From: JBBEAM01 sp040882845 | Lineage (GTDB): Bacteria; Pseudomonadota; Alphaproteobacteria; Kiloniellales; DSM-21159 | Length of the DNA stretch: 64,000 nucleotides | Assembly: GCA_040882845.1 (NCBI GenBank) | Contig: JBBEAM010000013.1 | Coordinates: forward strand, 248,001-312,000 | Direction: 5' to 3' | Shown: piece by piece, positions 45,371 through 53,964 of the stretch | Position numbering within the stretch: position 1 is the stretch's first letter | How the letters are laid out: each line of letters starts with the position of its first letter | Notes under the pieces: model-generated | What the model saw: only the letters and a program-made list of their open reading frames with translations | Databases searched by the model: none | Told to the model about the DNA's origin: nothing | Program-made: the position numbers and the translations under genes

Positions 45371-46903
45371 TCACTGTGCCGGAGTCTCCCGGCGCAGGTA
45401 GAAACGATGACCGGCTGAGGTTTCCACGGCCTCGTAGTCCTGCCAGATTGCGGCGAAGTCGGGGTCCTGCAGGAAATAGGCGAGGAAGTCGAAGTCCCGC
45501 TCCCACAGCGCCGGCGGCGACTCGCTGGCGGCGATGCTGACCACCCGGGGCGGGGAGTCGGTGAAGGCCGCGATCACGTCGCGGAAGAAGGCGGCTTCGC
45601 TGGGGGACTGCGCGTCAAGCGGGCGCGGCGGCGGCGCGATCCCGTCGTTGAAGCGTGTCTGATAGAAGGCAGGCAGCCGCCAGAGCTGCGGCTGGCTGTA
45701 GGTCCAGCGGGCGTGGCTCAGCACCGCCGCCTGAATCGCCGGGGTCATCGCCGTGGAGAGATGCAGCAGGCTGCGGTCTTCCTGGCCCTCCAGAAGCCTG
45801 GCCAAGGCGATCACCTCGGCGCGGTAGTTCCAGTAGTTCGTCAGGCTGTGCGCGGAGACGTAGAGCAGGAGCAGCGGCAGCAACAGGGCACCGCCGGCGG
45901 CGAGCAGATGCCGCCGGGCCCGCAGCAGGCAGACGGCGATCAGGCAGCAGCCCAGCGTGCTATAGGCCAGAGCCGGGATAAACTGATAGTACCAGCCCTT
46001 CTGCTGCAGCAGATAGAGCAGCGCGAAGGCCAGCGCCAGGACCAGCAGAATCTGTGCCAGCTCGGCTGCCGCGCGCGGTAGCAGGCGCGGCGCCAGGATC
46101 AGGAAGGCCAGGCTGAGCGCGCAGGGCAGCCAGACGTCGATGCGGCCGAAACCGAGGAACCAGCCGAAGGCATAGGCGCCATAGCTTTCGCGCACCAGCG
46201 GCAGGATCTCGGTGAAGTAGGCCGGAAAGGCCAGGGCCTGCAGCCCCAGAGCGAGGAGGTAGACCGCCGCGGCGATCAGGTTCTCCCGCCGCAAAGGCAG
46301 CCAGAGGCGGCGCAGCCGCAGCGCGAGGTAGAGCTCGAGCAGCAGATAGGGCAGCAGAAAATGCGGCTTCAGCAGGGCGAAGACCGCCGCCAGCAGCGCC
46401 GCCGTCAGCGACAGGCTGCGCGGCGCCGGAGAGCCGAGCTGCAGCCGGTAGACACAGAGGGCGTGGGGCAGCAGGGCGGCCAGCATCCAGTGCTCGCGCT
46501 CGGCGAAGTTGCCCAGCCCGGCGAGTCCGGCGATCAGGGGAAAGCCGAAGACCAGCGCGGTCTTGGCGCTCCTCTCCAGCTCCGGGAGATCGCGCAGCAG
46601 TCGCCGGGCGAAGAGGCTCACGGCAAGCAGCAACAGGGCGTAGAGCCCGAGCAGGGCGAAGTAGTCGCCCTGGCCCTGGCCGGCCTCGCCGAACAGCGCC
46701 GCGATTTCGAAGGCCATGCGCTGCAGCAGATAGATTGCCGGCAGGTTGGGATCGCCGATGTCGATGTAGAGCCGGTCGCCGCCGGCCCACTGCCGGACGG
46801 CCTGCATATACCAGGCGACATCGGAGTTGATGGTCATCGCCGCGGGCAGGGCGGCGACGGCGGCGCAAAGCGCCGTCAAAGCTATGCCCGCCCCCGCCTT
46901 CAT
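45371..46903 (-). CDS. Multi-span membrane protein, second GT-C-like candidate
   Basis: 510 residues with about 10 to 12 membrane segments. The N-terminal loop INSDVAWYMQAVRQWAGGDRLYIDIGDPNLP is reminiscent of GT-C/ArnT-type enzymes, with Asp in the first large loop. The soluble C-terminus (SHARWTYSQPQLWRLP on) is globular. It lies upstream of the GT2 gene, same strand, 102 bases away, and may start the operon. No clear family name. Confidence 0.65.
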   Translation of the reverse strand: MKAGAGIALTALCAAVAALPAAMTINSDVAWYMQAVRQWAGGDRLYIDIGDPNLPAIYLLQRMAFEIAALFGEAGQGQGDYFALLGLYALLLLAVSLFARRLLRDLPELERSAKTALVFGFPLIAGLAGLGNFAEREHWMLAALLPHALCVYRLQLGSPAPRSLSLTAALLAAVFALLKPHFLLPYLLLELYLALRLRRLWLPLRRENLIAAAVYLLALGLQALAFPAYFTEILPLVRESYGAYAFGWFLGFGRIDVWLPCALSLAFLILAPRLLPRAAAELAQILLVLALAFALLYLLQQKGWYYQFIPALAYSTLGCCLIAVCLLRARRHLLAAGGALLLPLLLLYVSAHSLTNYWNYRAEVIALARLLEGQEDRSLLHLSTAMTPAIQAAVLSHARWTYSQPQLWRLPAFYQTRFNDGIAPPPRPLDAQSPSEAAFFRDVIAAFTDSPPRVVSIAASESPPALWERDFDFLAYFLQDPDFAAIWQDYEAVETSAGHRFYLRRETPAQ

Positions 46904-47039
46904 CCGCCGATCCCGTGAACTGCGCCGCCCGCAGCATCATGACCCCGGGCAGGGGCCTTGTCAGCCCCCGTCGCCCCTGCGAGACTTTCGCCAGAGGGCC
47001 GATAGCGGGGGCCGACCTCGGGGCCAAATCGGGGGCGCA

Positions 47040-47618
47040 ATGGGCGAGCCGGGGGAGAGGTTTCAGGATCTGGGGCGATTCGTCGTGCCGCCCGGCTTTC
47101 GCGGCCGCTCGGCGCTGACGGTGCAGCTCTGGAATCTGGTCCAGGCGACGCTGTTCGCCGCCTCGCCGCAGGTCTGCTACGGCTGGCGGCGCTGGCTGCT
47201 GCGGCTCTTCGGCGCCGATGTCGGGCCAGGCGCGAGGGTCCGGCCCAGCGCCCGCATCACCTATCCCTGGAAGGTCTCGCTCGGCGCCCGCTGCTGGATC
47301 AGCGACGGCACCGCGCTCTACAGCCTGGGCGAGATCACCATCGGCGCCGACGCGGTGATCTCGCAGCGCAGCTACCTCTGCACCGGCAGCCACGATCCCG
47401 AACGCGTGGATTTCCCGATCTTCGCCGCGCCCATCGCCATCGGTCCGGAAGCCTGGATCGCCACCGACGTCTTCGTCGGGCCAGGAGTGACCATCGGCCG
47501 CGGCGCCGTGGTCGGCGCGCGCAGCGCGGTGTTTTCCGACCTGCCCGAGGCGATGATCTGCTATGGCGCGCCGGCCAGGCCGCTGCGCCCGCGCCGGCCT
47601 TCAAGCACCGAGCGATAG
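47040..47618 (+). CDS. WcaF-like O-acetyltransferase (left-handed beta-helix)
   Basis: 192 residues with hexapeptide repeats: DVGPGARVRPSARITYPWKV, GEITIGADAVIS, FVGPGVTIGRGAVVGARSAV. CTGSHD supplies the catalytic His typical of xenobiotic/colanic-acid acetyltransferases, and the end CYGAPARPLRPR matches WcaF. Likely acetylates a sugar of the surface polymer. The start at 47040 has GGGGGCGCA before it; the frame is open further upstream without a family match. Its 3' end overlaps the convergent GT4 gene by 58 bases. Confidence 0.85.
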   Translation: MGEPGERFQDLGRFVVPPGFRGRSALTVQLWNLVQATLFAASPQVCYGWRRWLLRLFGADVGPGARVRPSARITYPWKVSLGARCWISDGTALYSLGEITIGADAVISQRSYLCTGSHDPERVDFPIFAAPIAIGPEAWIATDVFVGPGVTIGRGAVVGARSAVFSDLPEAMICYGAPARPLRPRRPSSTER

Positions 47619-48745
47619 AGCGCTTCCAGTCCTTCGGCCATGCGCTCGCGGTGGAAGCGGCCCTCCAGACAGCGCCGCCCCGCCTCGCCCATCTTGCGCA
47701 GCCGCGCGTCGTCGGACAGCGCCTCGCTCAAGGCCGTAGCGATGGCGTCGACGGCGCAGGGCACGACGAAGGCGCATCCGTCCTGCTGCAGTTCGCGCCA
47801 GATGTTGACCCGGTCGGAGATCAGCACCGGGCGGCGCATCGCCAGGGCTTCCGCGACCGAAAGCCCGAAATTCTCCTGATAGGAGGTCAGCACGAAGAGC
47901 GCGCAGTCGGCCAGCGCCGCCAGCTTCTCCTCGCCGCCGAGCAGGCCGGGAAAGCTGACCCGCTCGGCGATCCCATGGCTGGCGGCGAGCCGCCGGGCCG
48001 CGCCCTCGGCCCCGTCGTCGGGTCCGGCGATCACCAGCTGCAGATCGTCGTGGCGCTGCAGGGCCCGCGCGAAGGCGGGGATCAGCAGGTCGAGCCCCTT
48101 CTTCTCGTGGATCCGGCTCAGGAACAGCAGGATGCGTCTTTCGCCAATCTCCGGGTGGGCAGCTCGGAACGCCCCGAGTTCCGGCGCCGTGGCGAACTCC
48201 CGGGGATCGAGGCCGAGCGGCACCACCGCCTCCGGCGCGCCCTGGGCAAAGGGCCGGGCGCGCTCGGCTTCCTCGGCGGCGGTGTAGTGCAGGGCGGCGG
48301 CCTCGCGCAGCACCCGGTTCTGAAACCACAGCTCCATCGGCAGCTTCTTCCAGCGCGCCCGCCGCCGGATCCAGGGGTCGAGCGTGCCATAGGGGCGCAG
48401 GACATAGGGCACGCCAGTGCGGTGGCAGAGCTTCCCGGTCGTCAGGTCGTGGTGAAAGTAGAGTCCGTGCAGATGCACCACCTCGGCCCTGGGGATCGCC
48501 GTTTCCAGCGCCCGCGCCAGCTCCGGCGAATACTGCCAGGCGCGCGGCGGTTTGACCGGAAAGCGCGCGATTTCGACCCCGGCGTCCAGGGCGGGCTGCA
48601 GCGGCAGGGTCTCGCCGCCGGAGTCCGTCGCCTGGATCGAGACCTCGTGGCCGCGTTCGGCCAGCGCGATCGCCATGTCGAGCACCGCCCGCGAGGGGCC
48701 GCCGCCCGCCCGCGATAGATTGCCGATGACATGAAGAATACGCAT
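47561..48745 (-). CDS. Family 4 glycosyltransferase
   Basis: 394 residues, GT-B fold. N-terminal MRILHVIGNLSRAGGGPSRA with the glycine-rich loop, HLHGLYFHHDL in the acceptor domain, and in the C-terminal domain IHEKKGLDLLIPAF and YQENFGLSVAEALAMRRPV with the EX7E motif. Likely adds a sugar from a nucleotide donor during polymer assembly. ATG at 48745 has a purine-rich leader (GGGGAGAGAGG). Convergent overlap of 58 bases with the WcaF-like gene. Confidence 0.92.
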   Translation of the reverse strand: MRILHVIGNLSRAGGGPSRAVLDMAIALAERGHEVSIQATDSGGETLPLQPALDAGVEIARFPVKPPRAWQYSPELARALETAIPRAEVVHLHGLYFHHDLTTGKLCHRTGVPYVLRPYGTLDPWIRRRARWKKLPMELWFQNRVLREAAALHYTAAEEAERARPFAQGAPEAVVPLGLDPREFATAPELGAFRAAHPEIGERRILLFLSRIHEKKGLDLLIPAFARALQRHDDLQLVIAGPDDGAEGAARRLAASHGIAERVSFPGLLGGEEKLAALADCALFVLTSYQENFGLSVAEALAMRRPVLISDRVNIWRELQQDGCAFVVPCAVDAIATALSEALSDDARLRKMGEAGRRCLEGRFHRERMAEGLEALYRSVLEGRRGRSGLAGAP

Positions 48746-48821
48746 GCGCGGGCCTCTCTCCCCTGGAGGCCAGTCTAGAAAGCCCGCCCGCGTCTGGCGA
48801 GCCTTCTGGGCGCCGGATACT

Positions 48822-48850
48822 TTGGTGCGGCTCCGCGGCGCGGCTATACT
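48822..48850 (+). promoter_or_regulatory. Candidate promoter of the asnB-led operon
   Basis: TTGGTG (48822-48827), 17 bases, TATACT (48845-48850). The -10 matches five of six. The asnB ATG is 38 bases further, matching a normal leader length. The site lies in the divergent gap from the GT4 gene. Confidence 0.5.
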
Positions 48851-48887
48851 GGCGTGCAGTTGGAAGCGCCGGGGGGGTGAGCAGCGC

Positions 48888-50699
48888 ATGTGCGGTATCG
48901 TCGGCAGCTACGCCTTTGCGTCGGCGGCGCCCCCCCTTGCCGCCGCGCGCCTGCGGGCCGTCCGCGATGCCATGGCCCTGCGCGGGCCCGACGCCGCCGG
49001 GCAGTGGATCTCGCCGGACCAAAGGGTCGGCCTCGGCCATCGCCGCCTGGCGATCATCGATCTTTCCGCCGGCAGCGCGCAGCCCATGGTCAGCGCCTGC
49101 GGCCGCTATCGCATGGTCTACAATGGCGAGATCTACAACTACCGCGAACTGCGCGGCGAGCTGGAGCAGGCGGGATACCGCCCGCGCAGCGCCAGCGATT
49201 CGGAAATCCTGCTCGAGCTCTTCGCGCGGCAGGGGGCGGCGGCCTTCGCGCGGCTGCGCGGCATGTTCGCCCTGGCGATCTGGGACGAGGCGGAACGGCG
49301 CCTGACCCTGGCCCGCGATCCGCTCGGCATCAAGCCGCTCTACTACACGGCTAGGAACGGCGTCTGCTGGGCGGCCTCCCAGGTCAAGGCGCTGACGGCG
49401 CATAGCGGGCTGAGCTTCGAGGCCGAGCCGGCCGGCGAAGCGGGCTTCTATCTCTGGGGCCATCTGCCCGAGCCCTTCACGCTGCACGCCGGGCTGCAGG
49501 CCCTGCCGGCCGGAAGCTGGCTGGCGGTGGACGAGCGCGGGCCGGGCGAGCCCCGGAGCTTCTTTTCGCTGAGCGTCTGCATCGCCGAGGCCGAGGAATC
49601 GGCCGCGCGGGTCCGGCCCGGCGAGCGGAGGGAACGGCTGCGCGCCGCCCTGGCCGACAGCGTCGCGGCGCATCTCATCGCCGACGTGCCGGTGGCGGTT
49701 TTCCTCTCCGCGGGTCTCGATTCCAATTTGATCGCCGCCCTGGCGGCAGAAGCCGGGGAGAGCGAGCTGCGCAGCTTCACCCTGGGGTTCGAGGAATTCG
49801 CCGGCAGTGCCGCTGACGAAACCGTCCTGGCAGAGGAGACCGCCGCCAGACTGGGCAGCCATCACGAAACCCGCCGCAGCGGCCGGGCCGACTTCGCAGG
49901 CGAGCGGGAGCGCTTCTTCGCGGCGATGGATCAGCCGAGCATCGACGGCGCCAATGTCTATCTGGTTTCCAAGGCGGCACATGAAGCTGGGCTGAAGGTC
50001 GCTCTGTCGGGTCTTGGCGGCGACGAGCTCTTCGCCGGCTATCCCAGCTTCCGGCAGGTCCCCAAGCTGGCCTCCGGGATGGCCCCCTTCGCAGCGATCC
50101 CCGGGCTCGGACCCGGTTTCCGCCGCGTCTCGGCACCGCTGCTCAAGCAGATTGCCTCGCCGAAGTACGCCGGACTGCTCGAATATGGCGGCAGCCTGGG
50201 CGGCGCCTATCTGCTGCGCCGCGGACTTTTCATGCCCTGGGAGCTGCCCGGCCTGATGGGGCGGGAAGCGGCGCGCGAGGGCCTGGCTCGGCTCAACAGC
50301 GAAAGCCGCTTGGCCGAGACGGTCGCTGGATTGCAGAGCGCGCGCGGCCAGGTCAGCGCGCTGGAGATGTCCTGGTACATGCGCAATCAGCTGCTGCGCG
50401 ACGCCGACTGGGCGGGCATGGCCCACTCTCTGGAAATCCGCGTGCCGCTGGTCGATGCGCAGCTGCTCGCCGAGGCGCTGCCGCCGCTGCTGGCCGCGCC
50501 AAGCGAAAGCAAAGCCGAGACCCTTGGCAAGCTTGGGCTCGATCTGCCGCCGGCGCTGCTCGCCCGCCGCAAGACCGGCTTTGCGGTGCCGCTGCGCGAT
50601 TGGATCGGCGGCACGCCGGAGGCCGGCGAAAGAGGCCTGCGCGGCTGGGCCCGGCAGGTCGCGGCCCGGGAGATAGCGCCGCGCCGGGAAGCGGCGTGA
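48888..50699 (+). CDS. asnB: Asparagine synthase (glutamine-hydrolysing), AsnB family
   Basis: 603 residues. The nucleophile Cys2 (MCGIVGSYAF) begins the class II glutaminase, with RGPDAAG and YNGEIYNYREL. The synthase domain has the pyrophosphate loop AVFLSAGLDSNLI (SAGLDS in place of SGGxDS) and ALSGLGGDELFAGYP. Members placed in glycan loci often amidate uronic acids or sugars rather than aspartate, so either role is possible here. First gene of a plus-strand run; the next, a methyltransferase, starts about 110 bases after. Confidence 0.93.
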   Translation: MCGIVGSYAFASAAPPLAAARLRAVRDAMALRGPDAAGQWISPDQRVGLGHRRLAIIDLSAGSAQPMVSACGRYRMVYNGEIYNYRELRGELEQAGYRPRSASDSEILLELFARQGAAAFARLRGMFALAIWDEAERRLTLARDPLGIKPLYYTARNGVCWAASQVKALTAHSGLSFEAEPAGEAGFYLWGHLPEPFTLHAGLQALPAGSWLAVDERGPGEPRSFFSLSVCIAEAEESAARVRPGERRERLRAALADSVAAHLIADVPVAVFLSAGLDSNLIAALAAEAGESELRSFTLGFEEFAGSAADETVLAEETAARLGSHHETRRSGRADFAGERERFFAAMDQPSIDGANVYLVSKAAHEAGLKVALSGLGGDELFAGYPSFRQVPKLASGMAPFAAIPGLGPGFRRVSAPLLKQIASPKYAGLLEYGGSLGGAYLLRRGLFMPWELPGLMGREAAREGLARLNSESRLAETVAGLQSARGQVSALEMSWYMRNQLLRDADWAGMAHSLEIRVPLVDAQLLAEALPPLLAAPSESKAETLGKLGLDLPPALLARRKTGFAVPLRDWIGGTPEAGERGLRGWARQVAAREIAPRREAA

Positions 50700-50808
50700 A
50701 GAGGGTGAAGCGATTGAGCGGAACCGGTCCCAGGGGTATCCTGCCTGCCCGGAGTTGCGCCGCCGTCCGGCGTCTCTCCGCCCTGCCCAAAGCCTGAGGA
50801 GATCTCCG

Positions 50809-51657
50809 CTGTCCCCGAGCAAAAGCCGCTTCTCCGAAGTCAGGGGAGAGATCGATGCCAGCGGGTCGGCCCCGCAGGATCGCAATCAGGCCTGGTGGCG
50901 CGCCCTGCCCATGACCTACGCCGACTGGGAGGCGGAGGATCGCCTTCCCGGCAGCCGAGAGGATTTCCTCGCCATCGAGGCCAAGTTTCTCAACGGAAAC
51001 CCCTGGCTGCGCGACTGCTTCGATTTCGCCGCCCTGGCCGGCCGCGATGTTCTGGAGATCGGCTGCGGGTCGGGGGCGGCGAGCTGCTTGCTCGCCAAGT
51101 CCGGCGCCCGGGTGACCGCGGTCGACATCACCGAAACGGCAGTCGAGATGGCGCGGCGCAATGCCGAGGCTCAGGGCGTTGCGCTGCAGGCCCGGCAGGA
51201 GGACGCCGAGCGCTTGTCCTTTGGCGATGAGAGTTTCGATTTCGTCTTCTCCTGGGGGGTGTTGCACCACAGTTCGAATCCCGACGCCGCCTACCGCGAG
51301 GTGGCGCGGGTGCTGCGTCCCGGCGGGCGGGGCCTGCTGATGGTCTATAACCGCGATTCCCTGCGCTATCACCTGCGCGGCTGGCAGTGGCTGCTGCTCA
51401 AGGGCAAGCTGTTTTCCGGCGACAGTCTGTCCAGCGTGCAGCGGCACTTCACCGACGGTTACTTCCATCGCCACTACAGTCCATCCGGTTTCGTGACTGC
51501 GCTCTCCGCGGCGGGCCTGGAAACCCAGGCCACGGCGGTCACCCATATGGGCAAGCCGCTGTTGCGCCTGCTGCCACGCAGGCTCGACGATATGCTGAAG
51601 GCCAGGGCGGGATGGTTGCTGGTCGCCGAGGTGCGGCGGCCCGCGGCGGCAGAATGA
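50809..51657 (+). CDS. Class I SAM-dependent methyltransferase (possible CTG start)
   Basis: About 282 residues. SAM motif I VLEIGCGSGAASCLLA, motif II AVDITETAVEMA, and FVFSWGVLHHSS. QAWWRALPMTYADWE upstream belongs to the domain, so the start is before 50880. The best ribosome site is GAGGAGA before a CTG at 50809; an in-frame TTG at 50755 is the alternative, and no ATG fits. Probably methylates a sugar or lipid. It overlaps the next gene as ATGA. Confidence 0.8.
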   Translation: MSPSKSRFSEVRGEIDASGSAPQDRNQAWWRALPMTYADWEAEDRLPGSREDFLAIEAKFLNGNPWLRDCFDFAALAGRDVLEIGCGSGAASCLLAKSGARVTAVDITETAVEMARRNAEAQGVALQARQEDAERLSFGDESFDFVFSWGVLHHSSNPDAAYREVARVLRPGGRGLLMVYNRDSLRYHLRGWQWLLLKGKLFSGDSLSSVQRHFTDGYFHRHYSPSGFVTALSAAGLETQATAVTHMGKPLLRLLPRRLDDMLKARAGWLLVAEVRRPAAAE

Positions 51658-52775
51658 CGCAGGCGAAGTCCCTGCGGTGCCTGGTGCTGACGCCGGATGC
51701 CTATGCCGGATACGGCGGTATCGCTCAGGCGACCCGGGATCTGCTGCGGGGCGTAAAGGCGATGCCGGAGATCGCCGAGGCGGTCTGCCTGTCCCGGGCG
51801 CGGGAAGACTTCGATCCTGCCGCACTTCCCGCCAAGCTGCGCTGGAATGTGCCCAGAGGAGACAGCCTGCTCAGCCTGTTCCAGGCGCTCCTCCGCCTGC
51901 TGTGGCGCGGGGCGCGCTTCGATCTGATTCTGGTTACCCATATCAACCTGCTGCCGTTGGCTTGGATGGCCCGGCTGTGGCGCGGCGGGCGAATCGCCGT
52001 GCTGCTGCACGGCGAGGAAGCCTGGAAACCGCAGCGTCAGGCAGTGGTCAAACCGCTACTCGGCGCGGTCGACAGCTTTCTCTCGGTCAGCGACCACACC
52101 CGCCAGCGCTTCCTGCAGTGGGCGCCGGTCGTCCCGGCAAAGGTCAAGCTGCACCCCAACTGCGTCGATCTCGCGCGCTTCACCCCGGGTCCGCCGGAGA
52201 CGGGGTTCCTCGCGCGCCACGTCCTGGAGGGCAAGCGCGTGCTGCTGCTGGTCACCCGGCTGTCGCCGCTCGATGCGCCGCGCAAGGGCGTCGACGAGAT
52301 CCTTGCGGTCCTGCCAAAGCTTGCGGAACGGCATTCGGATCTGGCCTTCGCCGTGGCGGGCAAGGGTGAGGACCGCAGCAGGATCGAGCAACGCGCGCGG
52401 GACCTCGGCGTTGCCGCAGAGGTGAGGTTGCTCGGTTTCGTGCCCGAGGCGGACAAGGTGGCGCTCTACCGCAGCGCCGCCGCCTATGTCATGCCCGGCC
52501 GGGTAGAGGGTTTCGGTCTGGTCTATCTCGAAGCCATGGCCTGCGGCATCCCGGTGCTCGGCAGCCGGCTCGACGCCAGCCAGGAGGTGGTCGAGGCCAT
52601 CGGCTTCGGCGCGGCGGTCGATCCCGATGACCCGGATGCCCTGGTGGCAGGCATCGAGCGCGTTCTGGCCCTGCCGGCCGGGCAGCGGCCGCAGGGCCTG
52701 GAGCCCTATTCCCGGGAGGCCCATGCCGCGCGGACGGCAGCGCTGCTGCGCGCCCTGCTCGGCGGCGGGGACTAG
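51654..52775 (+). CDS. Family 4 glycosyltransferase
   Basis: 373 residues. GT-B fold: LVLTPDAYAGYGGIAQATRDLL at the N-terminus, LLHGEEAWKP in the middle, then VTRLSPLDAPRKGVDEIL and VEGFGLVYLEAMACGIPVL with the EX7E residues. ATGA overlap with the preceding methyltransferase, and a gap of four bases to the next GT, show an operon. Donor and acceptor are not visible. Confidence 0.9.
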   Translation: MTQAKSLRCLVLTPDAYAGYGGIAQATRDLLRGVKAMPEIAEAVCLSRAREDFDPAALPAKLRWNVPRGDSLLSLFQALLRLLWRGARFDLILVTHINLLPLAWMARLWRGGRIAVLLHGEEAWKPQRQAVVKPLLGAVDSFLSVSDHTRQRFLQWAPVVPAKVKLHPNCVDLARFTPGPPETGFLARHVLEGKRVLLLVTRLSPLDAPRKGVDEILAVLPKLAERHSDLAFAVAGKGEDRSRIEQRARDLGVAAEVRLLGFVPEADKVALYRSAAAYVMPGRVEGFGLVYLEAMACGIPVLGSRLDASQEVVEAIGFGAAVDPDDPDALVAGIERVLALPAGQRPQGLEPYSREAHAARTAALLRALLGGGD

Positions 52776-52779
52776 GGCC

Positions 52780-53964
52780 GTGATCACCCGCATCGCCCAG
52801 GTTTCGCTGCATCCCGTGCCCTACCACGCGGCGCTCTACCGGGCGCTGGAGCGCGACCCCAGGATCGAGTCCGAGGTGCTGTTTCTCTCCCGGCTCGGCA
52901 CGCGTCCGCGCTTCGAGGCCGAGTGGAACGCCCGGCTCGAAGGCGACACTAAGGAGCTGCTCGAAGGCTACCGCCACCGTTTCCTCGCAAACTGGAGCTG
53001 GAACGAGTTCGCGCCGCCGATCTCGCGGATCAATCCCGGGCTGATCCCGGCGCTGCTCGGCCGCCGCCGCGATGCCGTGCTGATCATGGGCTACGACAGT
53101 CTCAGCGCCCTGCTCGCCCTGGCGCTGGCGAAGCTGCGCGGCAGCAAGGCGCTGCTCCGGGCCGAGGCCGACCTCACGCAGCAAAGCGCCGGCTGGCGCA
53201 GCCGGTTGAAGGCGCGGCTGCTGCCCTGGATCCTGCGGCGCTACGACGCCGTGCTCTACGGCTGCCGGGCCAACCGCGCGTACTTCCGTCACTTCGGCGT
53301 GGCCGAGGAGAAGCTGTTCTTCCTGCCGAGTACCGTGGACAACGCCCGGCTGCTGCGCGAGGCGGAGGATCGGGCGGAAACCCGGGCGGCGCAGCGCGCG
53401 GCCCTCGGCATTCCGTCCGAGGCGACGGTGGTGGCCTTTTTCGGGCGGCTGATCCCGCGCAAGCGTCCGGGCGACCTGCTCGCCGCCTTCAAGCGGATCG
53501 CCGGGGACTTTCCCGAGGCCTGGCTTCTGCTGGTCGGCGAGGGGCAGGACCGCGCCGCCCTGGAAACCGCCGCGGCGGGCGAAACGCGGATTATCTTCGC
53601 CGGCTTCCGCCAGCCCGTGGAGGTGCCTGCCGTTCTGATGGCCAGCGACCTGTTGGCGCTGCCCTCGGACTACGATCCGACCCCGAAGATCCTGCACGAG
53701 GCGATGATCCTCGGCCTGCCTTGCCTGGTCTCCAGTGGCGTCGGCACGGCGGGCGATCTGGTGGTGGACGGCGAGAACGGCGCGGTCTTTCCCAGCGGCG
53801 ACGGCGCGGCGCTGGCCGCCGGTCTGCGGAGCCTGCTTGAAAACCCGGAGCGGCGCAGGGCGTTCGGCGCGGCGGCACGCAGCACCGCCGAGGCCTGGTC
53901 GCCGGAGGCCGGAGTCGAGGGGATCGTCGCGGCGCTCGACTTCTGCCGGGGCCGGCGGGGATGA
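52780..53964 (+). CDS. Family 4 glycosyltransferase (GTG start)
   Basis: 394 residues. VSLHPVPYHAALYRALERDP is the acceptor side; FGRLIPRKRPGDLLAAF and DYDPTPKILHEAMILGLPCLVS form the donor site with the EX7E arrangement. GTG at 52780 follows TAGGGCC; the frame opens earlier only within the previous gene. Overlap with the propeller-like gene is four bases. Confidence 0.88.
   Translation: MITRIAQVSLHPVPYHAALYRALERDPRIESEVLFLSRLGTRPRFEAEWNARLEGDTKELLEGYRHRFLANWSWNEFAPPISRINPGLIPALLGRRRDAVLIMGYDSLSALLALALAKLRGSKALLRAEADLTQQSAGWRSRLKARLLPWILRRYDAVLYGCRANRAYFRHFGVAEEKLFFLPSTVDNARLLREAEDRAETRAAQRAALGIPSEATVVAFFGRLIPRKRPGDLLAAFKRIAGDFPEAWLLLVGEGQDRAALETAAAGETRIIFAGFRQPVEVPAVLMASDLLALPSDYDPTPKILHEAMILGLPCLVSSGVGTAGDLVVDGENGAVFPSGDGAALAAGLRSLLENPERRRAFGAAARSTAEAWSPEAGVEGIVAALDFCRGRRG

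Noticed and set aside
47601..50885. Minus-strand 1094-codon frame through the GT4 and asnB genes
   Set aside because: It crosses two real genes on both strands; no plausible fold, and asnB catalytic residues are clear on the other strand.
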